Assembly: GCA_023213235.1 (NCBI GenBank)
Contig: CP096137.1
Coordinates: 1,189,587 to 1,253,586, forward strand
Length of the DNA: 64,000 nucleotides
From: Elusimicrobiota bacterium
GTDB taxonomy: Bacteria > Elusimicrobiota > Elusimicrobia > UBA1565 > UBA9628
Direction of reading: 5' to 3'
Shown here: piece by piece, positions 19,461 to 29,871 of the stretch
Numbering within the stretch: the first letter of the stretch is position 1
Layout: each line of letters opens with the position of its first letter
Position numbers and translations under genes: made by a program
The notes under the pieces: generated by a model
Database searches by the model: none
Told to the model about the DNA's origin: nothing
The model's input: the letters and a program-made list of their open reading frames with translations, nothing else

Positions 19461-19784
19461 TCAGCCGGACGATAGTTTCAGGCCGACGATTCCCGCGACG
19501 ATGAGCCCGAGGCTCACGAGCCGCGCGGGGGCGGCGCTCTCGCCGAGGAAGGCCATCCCCACGATCGCGGTTCCCGCGGCGCCGATGCCCGTCCAAACCG
19601 CGTAGGACGTCCCCGCGGGCAGGCGGCGCATCCCCTGGGCGAGCAGGACGAAGCTCAGGATCATGACCGCGACCGTCGCCGCGGTGATCCCGGGACGGCG
19701 GAACCCGTCGGAGAGCTTGAGGCCCACGGCCCACGCTATTTCGCACAAACCGGCGAGAACGATCCACGCCCAGGCGTTGTCCAT
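19461..19784 (-). CDS. Small multidrug resistance (SMR) family transporter
   Basis: 107 residues with four membrane helices. The first helix carries the conserved Glu in LAGLCEIAWAVGLKLSDGF, which couples proton and substrate binding in SMR proteins. GTSYAVWTGIGAAGTAIVGM is the SMR signature, and GLIVAGIVGLKL the fourth helix. The single-subunit form resembles SugE/Gdx (guanidinium) or QacE/EmrE; these cannot be separated here. I chose the ATG at 19784 because TATAGC lies 6 nt upstream and no Shine-Dalgarno is visible. Confidence 0.88.
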   Translation of the reverse strand: MDNAWAWIVLAGLCEIAWAVGLKLSDGFRRPGITAATVAVMILSFVLLAQGMRRLPAGTSYAVWTGIGAAGTAIVGMAFLGESAAPARLVSLGLIVAGIVGLKLSSG

Positions 19785-19922
19785 AAGATGGCTATAAGGT
19801 AACACTTCGATGTACCCCTTGAAACCGTAACACGATCTCGCTAAATTAGTCATAAGTTGATTATCGCCTCCTGGACATGATAAGATCATCGCCGACGCCT
19901 CGCTCTTTATTTTCGTTTTCGT

Positions 19923-19997
19923 GCCCAGTTGGCGCAGTGGTAGCGCGTTCCCTTGACATGGGAAAGGTCATAGGTTCAAATCCTATACTGGGCACCA
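19923..19997 (+). tRNA. tRNA-Val(GAC)
   Basis: Complete cloverleaf. Acceptor GCCCAGT pairs with ACTGGGC, the anticodon stem TTCCC/GGGAA encloses TTGACAT (anticodon GAC), and the T arm is ATAGG-TTCAAAT-CCTAT. Discriminator A and an encoded CCA end the gene. thrS follows 28 nt downstream. Confidence 0.95.
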
Positions 19998-20025
19998 TTT
20001 TTTTGCCCCAGGAGCCCCGCTGAAG

Positions 20026-21842
20026 ATGCCCGCCGCCGACATCGTTCGCGCTGAAGACCCCAACTCCCAGGAGGCGCTCGACGCGCTGCGCCACTCCACG
20101 GCGCACGTGCTGGCCCAGGCGGTGCAGGAGCTGTTCCCGGGCACCAAGATCACGATCGGCCCCGCGATCGAGAACGGCTTCTACTACGACTTCGAGTCCG
20201 AGCACCGCTTCGCGGAGACCGACTTCAAGGCGATCGAGCGCAAGATGCTCCAGATCGTCGAGGGCAACCACCCGTTCTCCGGCAAGGAAGTCACCTACGA
20301 GGAGTCCAAGGCGTACTGGACGGCCCGGGGGAGAAGTACAAGCTCGAGCTGCTGGAAGGCTTCAAGGACCAGAAGCTCACCCACTACACGCACTCGACGT
20401 TCACCGACCTGTGCCGCGGCGGCCACACGCCCAGCACCAAGCAGATCCGCCACTTCAAGCTGCTCTCGGTCGCCGGCGCCTATTGGCGCGGCGACGAGAA
20501 GAACGCGATGCTCCAGCGCATCTACGGCACGTGCTGGCCCACGAAGGACCAGCTCCAACAGCATCTCAAGATGCTCGAAGAGGCCAAGAAGCGCGACCAC
20601 CGCAAGCTCGGCCCGGCCCTCGGTTTGTTCAGCATTGAAGAGCTCGCCGGGCCGGGCTTGATCTTCTGGCACCCCAAGGGCGGGCGCATGCGCCTGATCA
20701 TGGAAGACTGGCTGCGCGCCGAGGCGCTCAAGCGCGGCTACCAGATGGTCTACTCGCCGCACATCGCGAACAAGGACCTCTGGAACGTCTCCGGCCACAC
20801 CGGTTTCTACCGTCAGAACATGTTCGGCGAGATCGAGGTCGAGAAGGCCGACTACATGCTCAAGCCGATGAACTGCCCCTGCCACATCCTGATCTACAAG
20901 GGGAACCTGCGCAGCTACAAGCAGCTGCCGATGCGCCTGGCGGAGCTCGGCACCGTGTACCGCTACGAGCGCTCCGGCGTGCTGCACGGCCTCATGCGCG
21001 TGCGCGGCTTCACGCAAGACGACGCCCACATCTTCTGCACGCCGGACCAGATCGAGTCGGAGATCGAGGGCTGCCTCGACTTCGCGCTCAAGGTCTTCGA
21101 GGTGTTCGGCTTCACGCAGTACAAGATGGAGGTCTCGACCTGGGACCCGGAGAAGCCCGGCGACTACGTCGGCGAGCGCGAGGAGTGGGAGCGCGCGACG
21201 AAGGCGCTCATCGACGTGCTGGAGCGCCGCGGCACGCCGTACAAGCTGTGCAAGGGCGAGGCCGCGTTCTACGGCCCGAAGATCGACGTCAAGCTCATCG
21301 ACGCGATCGGGCGCCCGTGGCAGCTCTCGACCGTGCAGTTCGACTTCAACCTCCCGAAGCGCTTCGACATGGAGTACGTCGGCTCCGACGGCCAGCGCCA
21401 CCGGCCGCTCATGGTGCACCGCGCGCTCTACGGCTCGATCGAGCGCTTCTTCGGCATCCTCGTCGAGCACTACGCGGGCAGCTTCCCGCTGTGGCTCTCG
21501 CCGGTGCAGATCAAGATCCTCACGCTGACCGAGGAGCAGGACGCCGCCGCCGAGGCGCTGCGCGCGCAGCTCGACGCCGCCGGCTTCCGCGTGGAGGCCG
21601 ACCTGCGCCGCGAGCGCATCGGTCACAAGATCCGCGAGACGACCCTCGAAAAGGTCCCTTACATGGTCATCATCGGGCCGAACGACGTCTCGTCGGGCAC
21701 GATCTCCGTGCGCCTCAAGGACGGCCGCCAGTTCAACGGCCTCAAGGCCGAAGAGTTCATCGCCAAGATCAAGACGGAAGCGGACGAGAAGCGGACGACG
21801 TCGGACTGGCCGGCGCAGGCGCCGGCACAAGGAAAAGAATGA
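20026..21842 (+). CDS. thrS: Threonyl-tRNA synthetase without TGS domain (frame interrupted)
   Basis: Composite of 605 residues. It starts directly in the N2 editing domain (HSTAHVLAQAVQELFPG, then FTDLCRGGH with the zinc-type Cys), so the N-terminal TGS domain of E. coli ThrRS is absent. The class II core follows: PMNCPCHILIYKG with the catalytic zinc Cys, motif 2 YRYERSGVLHGLMRVRGFTQDD, motif 3 HRALYGSIERF, and a C-terminal anticodon-binding domain. The frame breaks at the G5 run at 20327-20331; a sixth G gives the expected ARGEKYK. AGGAG lies 13 nt before the ATG, a long spacing. The stop overlaps the ATG of the TPR gene (ATGA). Confidence 0.93.
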
Positions 21843-24800
21843 AATCGATTCTGCTGGCCGCACTCATCATCCTCCCCGCGGGCGCCGCGCGCGCCGCCAA
21901 GCCCGACTTCGACGCGGCGGCCGAAGAGGCCTCCTTCGCGTCCGCCGCCGGACTGTTCCTCGAGACCGGCCGCGACAAGCTCGCGGTCGTCCAGGCCTTC
22001 GAGAACTTCGTCGCGCAGTTCCCGCGCTCGCCGCGCGTCTCCGACGCCGAGTTCCTGATGGGCGAGGCGTACATGCAGCACGCGCTGTCGATCTTGAAGG
22101 CGGAGGCGTCGGCTAAAAAGACTTCTTCGGCGCGGCTGTTGGCGCCGAAGAATCCCGCCGCCGTGAAGGCCCTGCAGGACGCGCGCAAGGCCTACCAGGC
22201 GACGCTCGGCGACAAGAAGTCGGGCCTCGCGGCCTCCGCCCAGTACCGCTTGGGCGAGGTCGCGTACAACGAGAAGGACTGGGAGAAGGCCGTCGCGGAG
22301 TTCAAGGAAGTCGACCGGCGTTACCCGAAGGCGTACATCAACCCCGAGTCGCTGATGGGGATCATCTACGCCGACCTGGCCCTCGAGCAGTTCTCCCAGG
22401 CCGAGGCGAACCTGTTTCTGCTCGGAGAGACGTTCCCGACCTTCCTCAAGGAGCCCGTCGTTCTGTACGCGCAGGGCATCGTGGCCCTGCACAAGGGCGA
22501 CTACGCCGGCGCCGAGCGCGCGCTCAAGCAGGTCAAGACCGCCGAGGCGCAGTATTATCTCGGCAAGACCTTCCTGCTCTCCAAGCGCGCCTACCTCGCG
22601 GCCGCCGCGTTCGAGAACCTGATCCGCGACTACAAGGACTCCGACCTGAAGGAGGAGGCGCAGTTCTTCATCGGCGACTCGTTCTTCCTCGCCGAGGACT
22701 ACAACGGCGCGATCTCGAAGTACCAGGCGTTCATCGCGATCTACCCGGAAAGCCCGCTGCGGGTGTCCGCGCTGTTCCGCATCGGCTCGTCGTACTTCCA
22801 GAAGAAGGACTACGTCGAGGCGCGCGCCAACTTCCAGGCCGTGCTCGACCGCTACCCGAAGGACTTCTTCGCGCCGCTCGCGCAGTTCTTCATCGCCGAG
22901 TCCCACCTCGTCGCCGGCCAGGTCCGCGAGGCCCTGTTCGCGTACACGAAGGTCATCACGCAGTACCCGGACGCCGTCAAGATCACGCCGCTGGCGTACT
23001 TCAAGCTCGCGTGGTGCCAGCACCAGGTCGGCGACTTCATGCAGGCCATCCAGACCGGCAGCAACTTCACGGCCCAGTACCCGAACCACGTGCTCGCCAA
23101 GAACGTGTACCTCATCATGGCGAACTCGCAGATCGCGCTGAAGCGCTACGTCGAGGCGACGTCCTCGTTCCAGCGCATCATCGACTTGGCGCCCTCCTCC
23201 GACATCGCGGAGCAGGCGCTCTTCTCCATTCTCAAGAACCAGTACGACCAGAAGGCGCACAACTCGATCCTGACGTCCTATCAGTTCATCTTCCGCCACC
23301 TGCCCCCGTCGAAGTCGAAGTGGCGCTCGATGAGCTACCTGTACGCGGCCGAGGCCTACCTGTCGCTCAACCAGGTCGACGAGGCCGCGGTCATCTACGA
23401 GATGATCCTCAAGGTCTACCCCGACGATCCCGCCGCCTTCTACGCGCAGGACGGCCTGGCGTGGTGCCACTCGTATAAGGGCGAGGACGTGCTCGCGCTG
23501 GAGTCGCGCCAGAAGCTCAAGGACATGATGGCGGTCGCGACCTCCTCGTTCTCGTTCACGGGCCTCAACGAGCTCGGCATCGCCGACTCGATGTTCAACC
23601 AGAAGAACTACGAGGACAGCTTCCAGCTCTACGACAAGTTCGCGCGCGAGAATCCGAACGCCCCCGAGGCCCCGTCGTCGCTGTACCGCGCGGCGATGAG
23701 CTCGTACCACCAGCGCTTCTACACGCAGGCGATCGAATTGTGGCAGAAGCTCGTCGCGCAGTACCCGCAGTCGAAGGACGCCCCGGCCGCGCGCCAGCAG
23801 ATCGCCGACACGCTGTTCCGCGCGCAGAAGTACCCCGAGGCGATCGCCGCGTACCGCGAGATCCTCGCCGGAGACCCGAAGGGGCCCGGCGCGCCGCTCT
23901 CGCACCTGCGCATCGCGCAGGCCTCCTTCGCCGCCAAGGACGACGGCGGCGCGATCAAGCAGATCCAGGAGCTCGTCGCGACGTTCCCGGCCGCGCCCGA
24001 GTCCAACGACGGCCTCGAGATCCTCGAGCAGGTCTACGACCGCAACCGCGGCCTCGACTACAAGGCCGGCCTGCGCGCGATCGTGACCAGCCAGCCCGGC
24101 ACGCCGATCGGCGGCGAGGCGCAGTTCCGTCTCGCGCGCCGCGCGTTCGAGGCCAAGGACTGGGCCGGCGCCGCCGCCGACTTCCAGAAGTTCTCCGTCG
24201 ACTTCACGAACCATCCGGAGCTGCCGAAGGCGCAGTTCTACCTCGGCGAGTCGCTGTTCAACCAGCAGAAGTGGCAGGAGGCGATCCCGGCCTACGAGCG
24301 CCTGCTCGGCAACTTCGACAAGAGCGAGGACACCGCGATCGCGGTATTCCACCTGGCGACCGCGTACTACAATCTCGAGAAGTTCGACGAGTCGACGCGC
24401 CATTACTCCCGCCTGATCGAGGAATACCCGCAGTCGCAGTACGTCGCGCCGTCGCAGTTCAACCTGGCGCTCGCCTACAAGAAGCTCGGCAAGCTCGACA
24501 TGGCGCAGTACGCGTACCAGAAGTACGTCGCCGCCTCCAAGCCCGGCGACAACCTCGCGCAGAACGCGCTGTGGGAGACCTACCAGATCCAGCGCGACCG
24601 CAAGGACTTCGAGGGCGCGGTCGCCACGCTCGAGCAGATCAAGAACTCGGGCAAGGCGGACGCCGAGCTCGCGATCGAGGTCATGTATCGTATTTCAGAG
24701 GTCCACGTGGCCGCGGGCCGTCCCGACGAGGCGCAGACGACCTGGGACAAGATGCGCGCGATGAAGCCGCTGGGCTCGCCGTTCCGCCTGCAGGCGCTGG

Positions 24801-25155
24801 CCAAGCTCGGCGAGGCCTACGAGAAGGCCGGTGACGCCTCCGCGGCCGCCGACGTCTACGAGGACTACGCTCGCTCCGCGCCGAAGGACCTGGCGGCGAA
24901 GGCCGCCGCGCGCGCGGCGTCGCTGCGCAAGTCGCCCGGCGGCGCGAAGCAGCCCAAGAAAGCCCCGTCAAAGGCGCCCGACGTCGACGGCGACGTGGCG
25001 CCCGAGGGCGGCGGCACGATGGTGATGCCCGCCGACGACGCGCCGAAGAAGGGCGCGAAGCCGGCGCCGAAGTCGGCTGTAAAGGACGCCGCGGCGCCGG
25101 AGGCGCCGCGGAGCCGAATCTGCCGGGCATGCCGGCGGCCGAAGACATCCGTTAA
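21839..25155 (+). CDS. Large exported tetratricopeptide-repeat protein of a Ton/Tol operon (3' frame interruption)
   Basis: About 1105 residues. The signal peptide (MKSILLAALIILPAGAARA) is followed by about 20 TPR or TPR-like helix pairs, e.g. AQYRLGEVAYNEKDWEKAV and FHLATAYYNLEKFDESTRHY. The spacing of the FP/YP-rich turns resembles the YbgF/CpoB and BamD repeat type. The C-terminus is Ala/Pro/Lys-rich. A frame change near 25110, not in a homopolymer, must be corrected by one base to reach the natural stop at 25153-25155, just before exbB. The position ahead of ExbB-ExbD-ExbD-TonB suggests a periplasmic scaffold for that energy-coupling complex; this is inference. Confidence 0.8.
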
Positions 25156-25179
25156 TCGGGAAGGGAGAAGAGAGAGACT

Positions 25180-25794
25180 ATGGGCGAAATCCACATCCTG
25201 GCGCTGTTCCGCGAGAGCTTCACGCTCGTCATCATGCTGTTCTGCTCGGTTCTCTCCATCACCTTCGCGCTCGAGCGCTGGTGGTACTTCCGCACCGCGC
25301 AGGCCTCGCCCGACGACGTCCTGTCGCACGTGCGCAAGAGCCTCGAGGGCGGCAAGACCGACGCCGCGGCCAGCTACTGCCAGAAGCACCCGTCGGCCGT
25401 CGCGCAGGTCGTCCACTACGGCCTCGTGCACGCCTCCCGCTCGCGCAAGGACCTCGAGGAGCTCATGCTGACCAAGCTCAAGGAGGAGCGCGTCAAGCTC
25501 GAGCGCTTCCTCGGCGTCCTCGGCACGCTCGGCAACATCTCGCCGTTCATCGGCCTCTTCGGCACCGTCGTCGGCATCATCAAGGCCTTCCGCGACCTCG
25601 CCGCCTCCGGCACCGGCGGCCCGTCGGTCGTCGCGCGCGGCATCGCCGAGGCGCTCGTGGCCACGGCCGCGGGCCTGCTCGTCGCCATCCCGGCCTCGAT
25701 CCTGTACAACTACTTCATGCGCCGCCTGAAGGTGATCACCGTCGACATGGAGATCGCGTCGGCGCGGCTGCTCGTGATGCTCGGAACGAAGTAA
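25180..25794 (+). CDS. exbB: ExbB/TolQ/MotA-family proton channel subunit
   Basis: 204 residues with three membrane helices in the ExbB arrangement: one near the N-terminus (FTLVIMLFCSVLSITFALERW) and two after the cytoplasmic region (LGTLGNISPFIGLFGTVVGIIKAF and GIAEALVATAAGLLVAIPASILYN). These last two contain the conserved GLFGTV and ALVATAAGLL signatures lining the proton path. It couples the proton gradient to TonB or TolA with ExbD. GGGAAGGGAG precedes the start. The following exbD begins 12 nt downstream behind AAGGAG. The TonB-type protein in this operon favours the name exbB over tolQ. Confidence 0.92.
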   Translation: MGEIHILALFRESFTLVIMLFCSVLSITFALERWWYFRTAQASPDDVLSHVRKSLEGGKTDAAASYCQKHPSAVAQVVHYGLVHASRSRKDLEELMLTKLKEERVKLERFLGVLGTLGNISPFIGLFGTVVGIIKAFRDLAASGTGGPSVVARGIAEALVATAAGLLVAIPASILYNYFMRRLKVITVDMEIASARLLVMLGTK

Positions 25795-25806
25795 GGAGAA
25801 ACGGCC

Positions 25807-26221
25807 ATGGCCGGCGGCAGCCAGAAAGAAGACGAACCGATCACGCAGATCAACGTCACGCCTCTCGTCGACGTCTGCCTCGTGCTCGTCATCATCTTCA
25901 TGGCCGTCGCGCCTATGGCGGTCACGCTCGGCATCAAGGTCCTCGAGACGCGACCCTCCAACGCCGAGGGCAAGGCCTCCGCCGACGAGAACGTCAACAT
26001 CAAGATCACGGCCGACGGCGCGATCACCGTCAACGGCACCCGGACCGACGGCGTGACCTTTCGCGGCGTGCTCGTTTCCGCGCTCGCGTCGAGCAAGGAC
26101 AAGATGGTCATCATCACGGCCGACGCGACGAACAAGGTCGGTCTCGTCGTCGAGGTGCTCGACGCCTCGAAGCAGGCCGGCGCGCTCAAGCTCGCGGTCA
26201 TGAAGGCCGGGGGGCGCCTAA
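25807..26221 (+). CDS. exbD: ExbD/TolR-family protein, first copy (3' end frame uncertain)
   Basis: About 138 residues. A short cytoplasmic tail (EDEPITQINVTPLVDVCLVLVIIF) leads into the single membrane helix carrying the conserved, proton-sensing Asp of LVDVCLV. A periplasmic domain with NVNIKITADGAITVNG follows. The last codons run into the G6 run at 26209-26214. As given the frame passes the expected end; five or eight Gs give the stop TAA just before the next ATG, while seven Gs would fuse it to the second ExbD. I favour separate proteins because both copies begin MAG with the same motif. It works with ExbB and TonB. Confidence 0.85.
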
Positions 26222-26222
26222 G

Positions 26223-26633
26223 ATGGCCGGCTCCAACATCGAGTCCGACGACCCGATCACCGACATCAACATCACGCCGCTCGTCGACGTGTGCCTCGTG
26301 CTCGTCATCATCTTCATGGTGACCGCGCCCATGTTCTCCGACCCGCCGATCAAGGTCGACCTGCCCTCCGCGCACACGCACGAGGGCGAAGAGGCCGACA
26401 AGCTGACGATCACGCTCTCCAAGGAGGGCGAGTACGCGATCGACGCGGAGAAGTTCACCGATCCGGCCAAGCTCGGCGAGGCCCTGAAGGCCGCCCTGGC
26501 CCAGAAGGAGTCCAAGATGGTCGTCCTGCGCGCCGACAAGGACGCGCTGCACGGCCAGCTGACCGACCTCATGGCCCGGGCCAAGGACGCCGGGGCCCAA
26601 TCCCTCACGATCGCGACGGAACAGCTCAAATGA
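26223..26633 (+). CDS. exbD: ExbD/TolR-family protein, second copy
   Basis: 136 residues. It has the same plan as the preceding gene (DPITDINITPLVDVCLVLVIIFMVTAPMF with the membrane Asp) but a different periplasmic domain (KLTITLSKEGEYAIDAEKFTD). Two ExbD paralogues in tandem are common in Bacteroidota-, Myxococcota- and Elusimicrobiota-type Ton operons and may form hetero-oligomers in the ExbB pentamer. The stop overlaps the ATG of tonB (ATGA). Confidence 0.92.
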   Translation: MAGSNIESDDPITDINITPLVDVCLVLVIIFMVTAPMFSDPPIKVDLPSAHTHEGEEADKLTITLSKEGEYAIDAEKFTDPAKLGEALKAALAQKESKMVVLRADKDALHGQLTDLMARAKDAGAQSLTIATEQLK

Positions 26634-27724
26634 ACGCGGGTCACAATCACATGCCGACACGGGTGCCCGCCTCCGTCGTGATCTCCGTCGCCGTCCACGC
26701 GGCGTTCCTCGTCCTGTTCATGGGCCTCGTCAAAGAGGGCCCGAAGCAGGCCGCGCAGATCGTCGAGGGCGTCGACCTGCTCATCGCTCCCTCGCGCCCG
26801 GCGCAGCAGACCCCGGCGGTCGTCAAGAAGGAGCTGTCCACGATGGACTTCCTCAAAATGGCCCTGCCGGCGGCGCCGGCCCGCCGCGCCGAGCTCGCGT
26901 CCGTCGATCTGAAGGTCCCCGAGCGGCGCCGCGACGTCCTGGCCGAGCCGAAGCTCGAGGAGCGCACGCGCAAGAGCCTGGCCCCCGCCCTCGAGGCTCT
27001 CGACCTCGCGCGCTCGCGCAGCGCCGCCGCGACGCTCGACGCCGAGCCGATGACGCGCCGCCGCGCCGCCCAGACGCTCGCGGCGATGCCCAAGCTGGAG
27101 GACGTCGGCCGCCGCCGGGTGAAGAACCTGCCGGAGGCGATCGCGCTCGAGGACAAGCGCATGGCCGCGACGGCGATGCTCGCGGGGCCCCTCGACGCCC
27201 CGGCTCCGACGAGCCGGCGCGCCGTGCTCGCCGCCGCCGCCAAGCTCGAGGAAGCGGAGGGCGCGCCCGCCGCGACGGCGCGCAAGACGGCCTCCTTCCT
27301 GCCCGACGCCATCGAGCTCAAGCCGCGCGGCGCGACGGGCGCCGCCGCCGCGCCGAAGTTCGAGGCGATCTCCGAGACGCCGAAGCTCGAGCGCCGGCGC
27401 CAGGCCGCCGCCTCGGTCGACGACGCCCCGAAGAAGGGGATCGAGATCGAAGGCCCGCTCAAGGACCGCAAGGTCCTCAATGCCGCGGTGCCGACGTTTC
27501 CCGACTGGGCGAAGGCGCAGCGCATCATGGAGGCCGAGGTCGCCATCCGCTTCACCGTCGACGCCGACGGCGCCGTGATGCCGGGCATGACCGTCGAGCG
27601 CGGCTCCGGCTACGGCCGCCTCGACCGCCTGTGCATGGAGCATCTCAAGAATTGGACGTTCGCCAAGGCGCCGGGCTCCGGCGCGCAGTGGGGCGTCATC
27701 ACCTTCCGCTTCCTTCTGGAGTGA
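26630..27724 (+). CDS. tonB: TonB-family energy transducer
   Basis: 364 residues. An N-terminal membrane anchor (PASVVISVAVHAAFLVLFMG) with the His seen in TonB helices is followed by about 200 residues of Arg/Ala/Leu/Glu-rich linker with repeats of the type RR(x)nL-PKLE, where classical TonB has a Pro/Lys spacer. A C-terminal TonB domain ends the protein: FPDWAKAQRIMEAEVAIRFTVDADGAV and YGRLDRLCMEHLKNWTFAKAP. It carries force from ExbBD to outer-membrane receptors such as the one at 52387-54540. The charged, non-proline linker is unusual and may be helical. Confidence 0.85.
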   Translation: MNAGHNHMPTRVPASVVISVAVHAAFLVLFMGLVKEGPKQAAQIVEGVDLLIAPSRPAQQTPAVVKKELSTMDFLKMALPAAPARRAELASVDLKVPERRRDVLAEPKLEERTRKSLAPALEALDLARSRSAAATLDAEPMTRRRAAQTLAAMPKLEDVGRRRVKNLPEAIALEDKRMAATAMLAGPLDAPAPTSRRAVLAAAAKLEEAEGAPAATARKTASFLPDAIELKPRGATGAAAAPKFEAISETPKLERRRQAAASVDDAPKKGIEIEGPLKDRKVLNAAVPTFPDWAKAQRIMEAEVAIRFTVDADGAVMPGMTVERGSGYGRLDRLCMEHLKNWTFAKAPGSGAQWGVITFRFLLE

Positions 27725-27726
27725 AC

Positions 27727-28695
27727 ATGAAAACCGCGATCCTGCCGCTGATCCTCGTCGCCGCGAGCGCCTCCGCGCAGACGCCTCCTCTGCCCGGCAC
27801 GACCGGCTCCGCCCCCGCCGCGGCCTCCGCCGCCGCGTCCGGCGGGATGCCCGCCGAGATCGTCATCAAGGCCGACGGCAGCTCCAAGCTCAACGACCAG
27901 AAGCCGCCGCTCAAGATCGAGGTCGACCCCTTCGAGACCATCCGCCCGTCGCTCAAGCCCGACGAGAACCTGCTTCTCGCGGTTTCGCCGCTGACGGTCT
28001 CCTGGCGACGCACGCATCCCGAGATCCTGATGAACGAGCGCGTGATCCAGCCGTGGCGCACGACGTTCAGCCAGCGCTCCGGCATCGGGTTCAAGATCAA
28101 GGAGCAGCTCGAGTCGCTTCTCGGCGGCAAGCTCGAGCCCAAGGAAGCGCGCAAGTGGGGCTGGAGCCTGACGATCGCCGACGAGGAAGGCCGCGTGTTC
28201 CACAACTACTCCGGCTCCGGCGACCCGCCCGACGAGCTGCTCTGGAGCGGACAGAACGAGCAGGGCGAGTGGGTCCGCGCCGGCCGCTCGTACTCCGCCG
28301 TCTACACGTTCACGAGCCCCGACGGCTCGCCGCGCACCACCGTCGGCAAGCCCCTGCTCTTCAAGGGCATCGTCCACCAGGAGGACACGGGCCTGCACAT
28401 CAGCCTCGACTCCTCCGCTCTGTTCGGCACCAGCAAGAACGCCTCGGAGCTGCAGAAGCCGCTCGGCGAGGACCTGCTGCGCTCGGCCGCCGACCTCGTC
28501 AAGCGCAAGTACTCCGGCATCCCGATCGCGGTCCGCGTGTTCGCCAACACCAAGGAGCTCGGCGACGCGCAGGCCAAGGCGATCCAGGACGTCCTGCTGC
28601 GCGAGCTGATGGTCGCCGTGCGCCACGTCTCCGTCGACGCGACGCGCGCGCCGTTCTCCGATCAGCGCGCCGAGATCGTCCTGCTGAACCGCTAG
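27727..28695 (+). CDS. Exported protein of unknown function, Ton operon
   Basis: 322 residues. The signal peptide (MKTAILPLILVAASASA) is followed by an Ala/Gly/Pro linker and a domain with TLTIADEEGRVFHNYSG-like strands, DELLWSGQNEQGEWVRAGRSYSAVYTF (similar to FlgD-Ig/CHU_C-type Ig modules that read bending of the backbone) and a C-terminal segment with VFANTKELGDAQAKAIQDVL resembling the OmpA-like D-A-x-A-x-x-V helix. It starts 2 nt after the tonB stop, so it belongs to the operon. A combined Ig plus OmpA-like peptidoglycan-binding role is an inference from these short similarities. Confidence 0.6.
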   Translation: MKTAILPLILVAASASAQTPPLPGTTGSAPAAASAAASGGMPAEIVIKADGSSKLNDQKPPLKIEVDPFETIRPSLKPDENLLLAVSPLTVSWRRTHPEILMNERVIQPWRTTFSQRSGIGFKIKEQLESLLGGKLEPKEARKWGWSLTIADEEGRVFHNYSGSGDPPDELLWSGQNEQGEWVRAGRSYSAVYTFTSPDGSPRTTVGKPLLFKGIVHQEDTGLHISLDSSALFGTSKNASELQKPLGEDLLRSAADLVKRKYSGIPIAVRVFANTKELGDAQAKAIQDVLLRELMVAVRHVSVDATRAPFSDQRAEIVLLNR

Positions 28696-28706
28696 GCCCC
28701 GGCCGC

Positions 28707-29809
28707 TTGAGAATTCCGCCGTTCGCCCTCGAGCGGTACTTCGCCGAGCACGAGTTCTCCGTGCCGTACCTGCTGTCGAGCTCGGACTGCGACGGCCTGG
28801 CCCTTTCGGAGTTGCTCTCCTGGGCCGACCGCGAGACCAAGGGCCTGTGGGAGACGCTCACGCTCGGCTACGGCGAGTCCGCCGGCCTGCCGCTGCTGCG
28901 CCGCGAGATCGCCTCCTCTATGAGGGGATCGCGCCGGAGAACCTCCTCGTCGCCGCTCCGCAGGAGCTCGTGCTCATCGCGATGAACTGCCTCCTCGAGA
29001 AGGGGGACCGCGTCGTGGCGACCTTCCCGGGCTACCAGTCGCTCTATCAGATCGCGGAGACGATCGGCTGCGAGGTCGCCCGCTGGGAGTCCGTCGAGGA
29101 CGAGGGCTGGCGCTTCCGCGTCGAGGACCTCGACGCGCTGCTCACGCCGAAGACCAAGCTGCTCGTGATGAACTTCCCGCATAATCCGACCGGCTATCTG
29201 CCGACCAAGGAGACGTTCGCGGAGATCATGGCGCTGGCGAAGAAGCGGGGCGTCCGCGTGTTCTCCGACGAGATGTACCGCTGGCTCGAGCACGACCCCG
29301 CCGACCGCCTGCCGTCGGCCTGCGAGGTCTCGGAGAACGCGGTCGCGCTGTGCGGCATGTCGAAGTCCTTCGGCCTCGCGGGACTGCGCGTCGGCTGGCT
29401 CGCGACGAAGGACGCCGCGGCGCTCGAGAAGTTCAAGGCGTGGAAGGATTACACGACGATCTGCGGCGCGGCGCCGGCGGAGCTGCTCTCGGTGATCGGC
29501 CTGCGCGCCAAGGACCGGATCCTCGAGCGGCACCGTGCGCGGCTGTCGCGCAACCTCGGCCTGCTCGAGGCGTTCATCTCACGCCGCGCCGACCGCTTCA
29601 CCTGGGTGCGCCCGCGCGCGGGGACGATCGGCTTCCCTGGCCTGCTGCGCGACGAGCCCGAGGCGCTGTGCGCCCTCGCGAGGTCTGCGGGGGTGCTGCT
29701 CCTTCCCTCGAGCGTCTACGCGTACCCGCGGCCGCACGTGCGCGTGGGCTTCGGCCGCGAGAACATGCCCGAGGCGCTCGCGCGTCTCGACGCGGCCCTG
29801 CCGCAATAG
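28707..29809 (+). CDS. Class I/II pyridoxal-phosphate aminotransferase (frame interrupted)
   Basis: Composite of 367 residues, fold type I. Visible: the N-terminal PPFALERYFAEHEF, NFPHNPTGYLPT that binds the carboxylate and PLP, VFSDEMYRW, the Schiff-base lysine in CGMSKSFGLAGLRVGWLA, and a C-terminal Arg region (HVRVGFGREN). The product would be an aspartate- or capreomycidine-synthase-like aminotransferase; substrate unknown. One base is missing near 28912-28922 (reading SLYEGIAPENLL after EIA), and here there is no long homopolymer. The best start is TTG at 28707, because the homologous family begins (M)xxPPFxLERYF. It follows the Ton operon by 11 nt. Confidence 0.75.
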
Positions 29810-29871
29810 AGTCACCTCGCCGTCGCGACTCCTCCATGGCCGAAAAGCCTCGGACCTGGCACCATACGCCC

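Noticed and set aside
20327..20331. Programmed ribosomal frameshifting as an explanation for the split thrS and similar genes
   Set aside because: No slippery heptamer or downstream structure is shared among the breaks, they fall in unrelated and essential genes, and simple run-length correction restores each frame.
21659..24403. Long minus-strand ORF (914 codons) opposite the TPR gene
   Set aside because: Arg/Val/Leu/Glu-rich shadow of a high-GC gene; no domains or start signals. The same applies to minus-strand ORFs at 12284-14284, 31326-33953 and 34141-36204.
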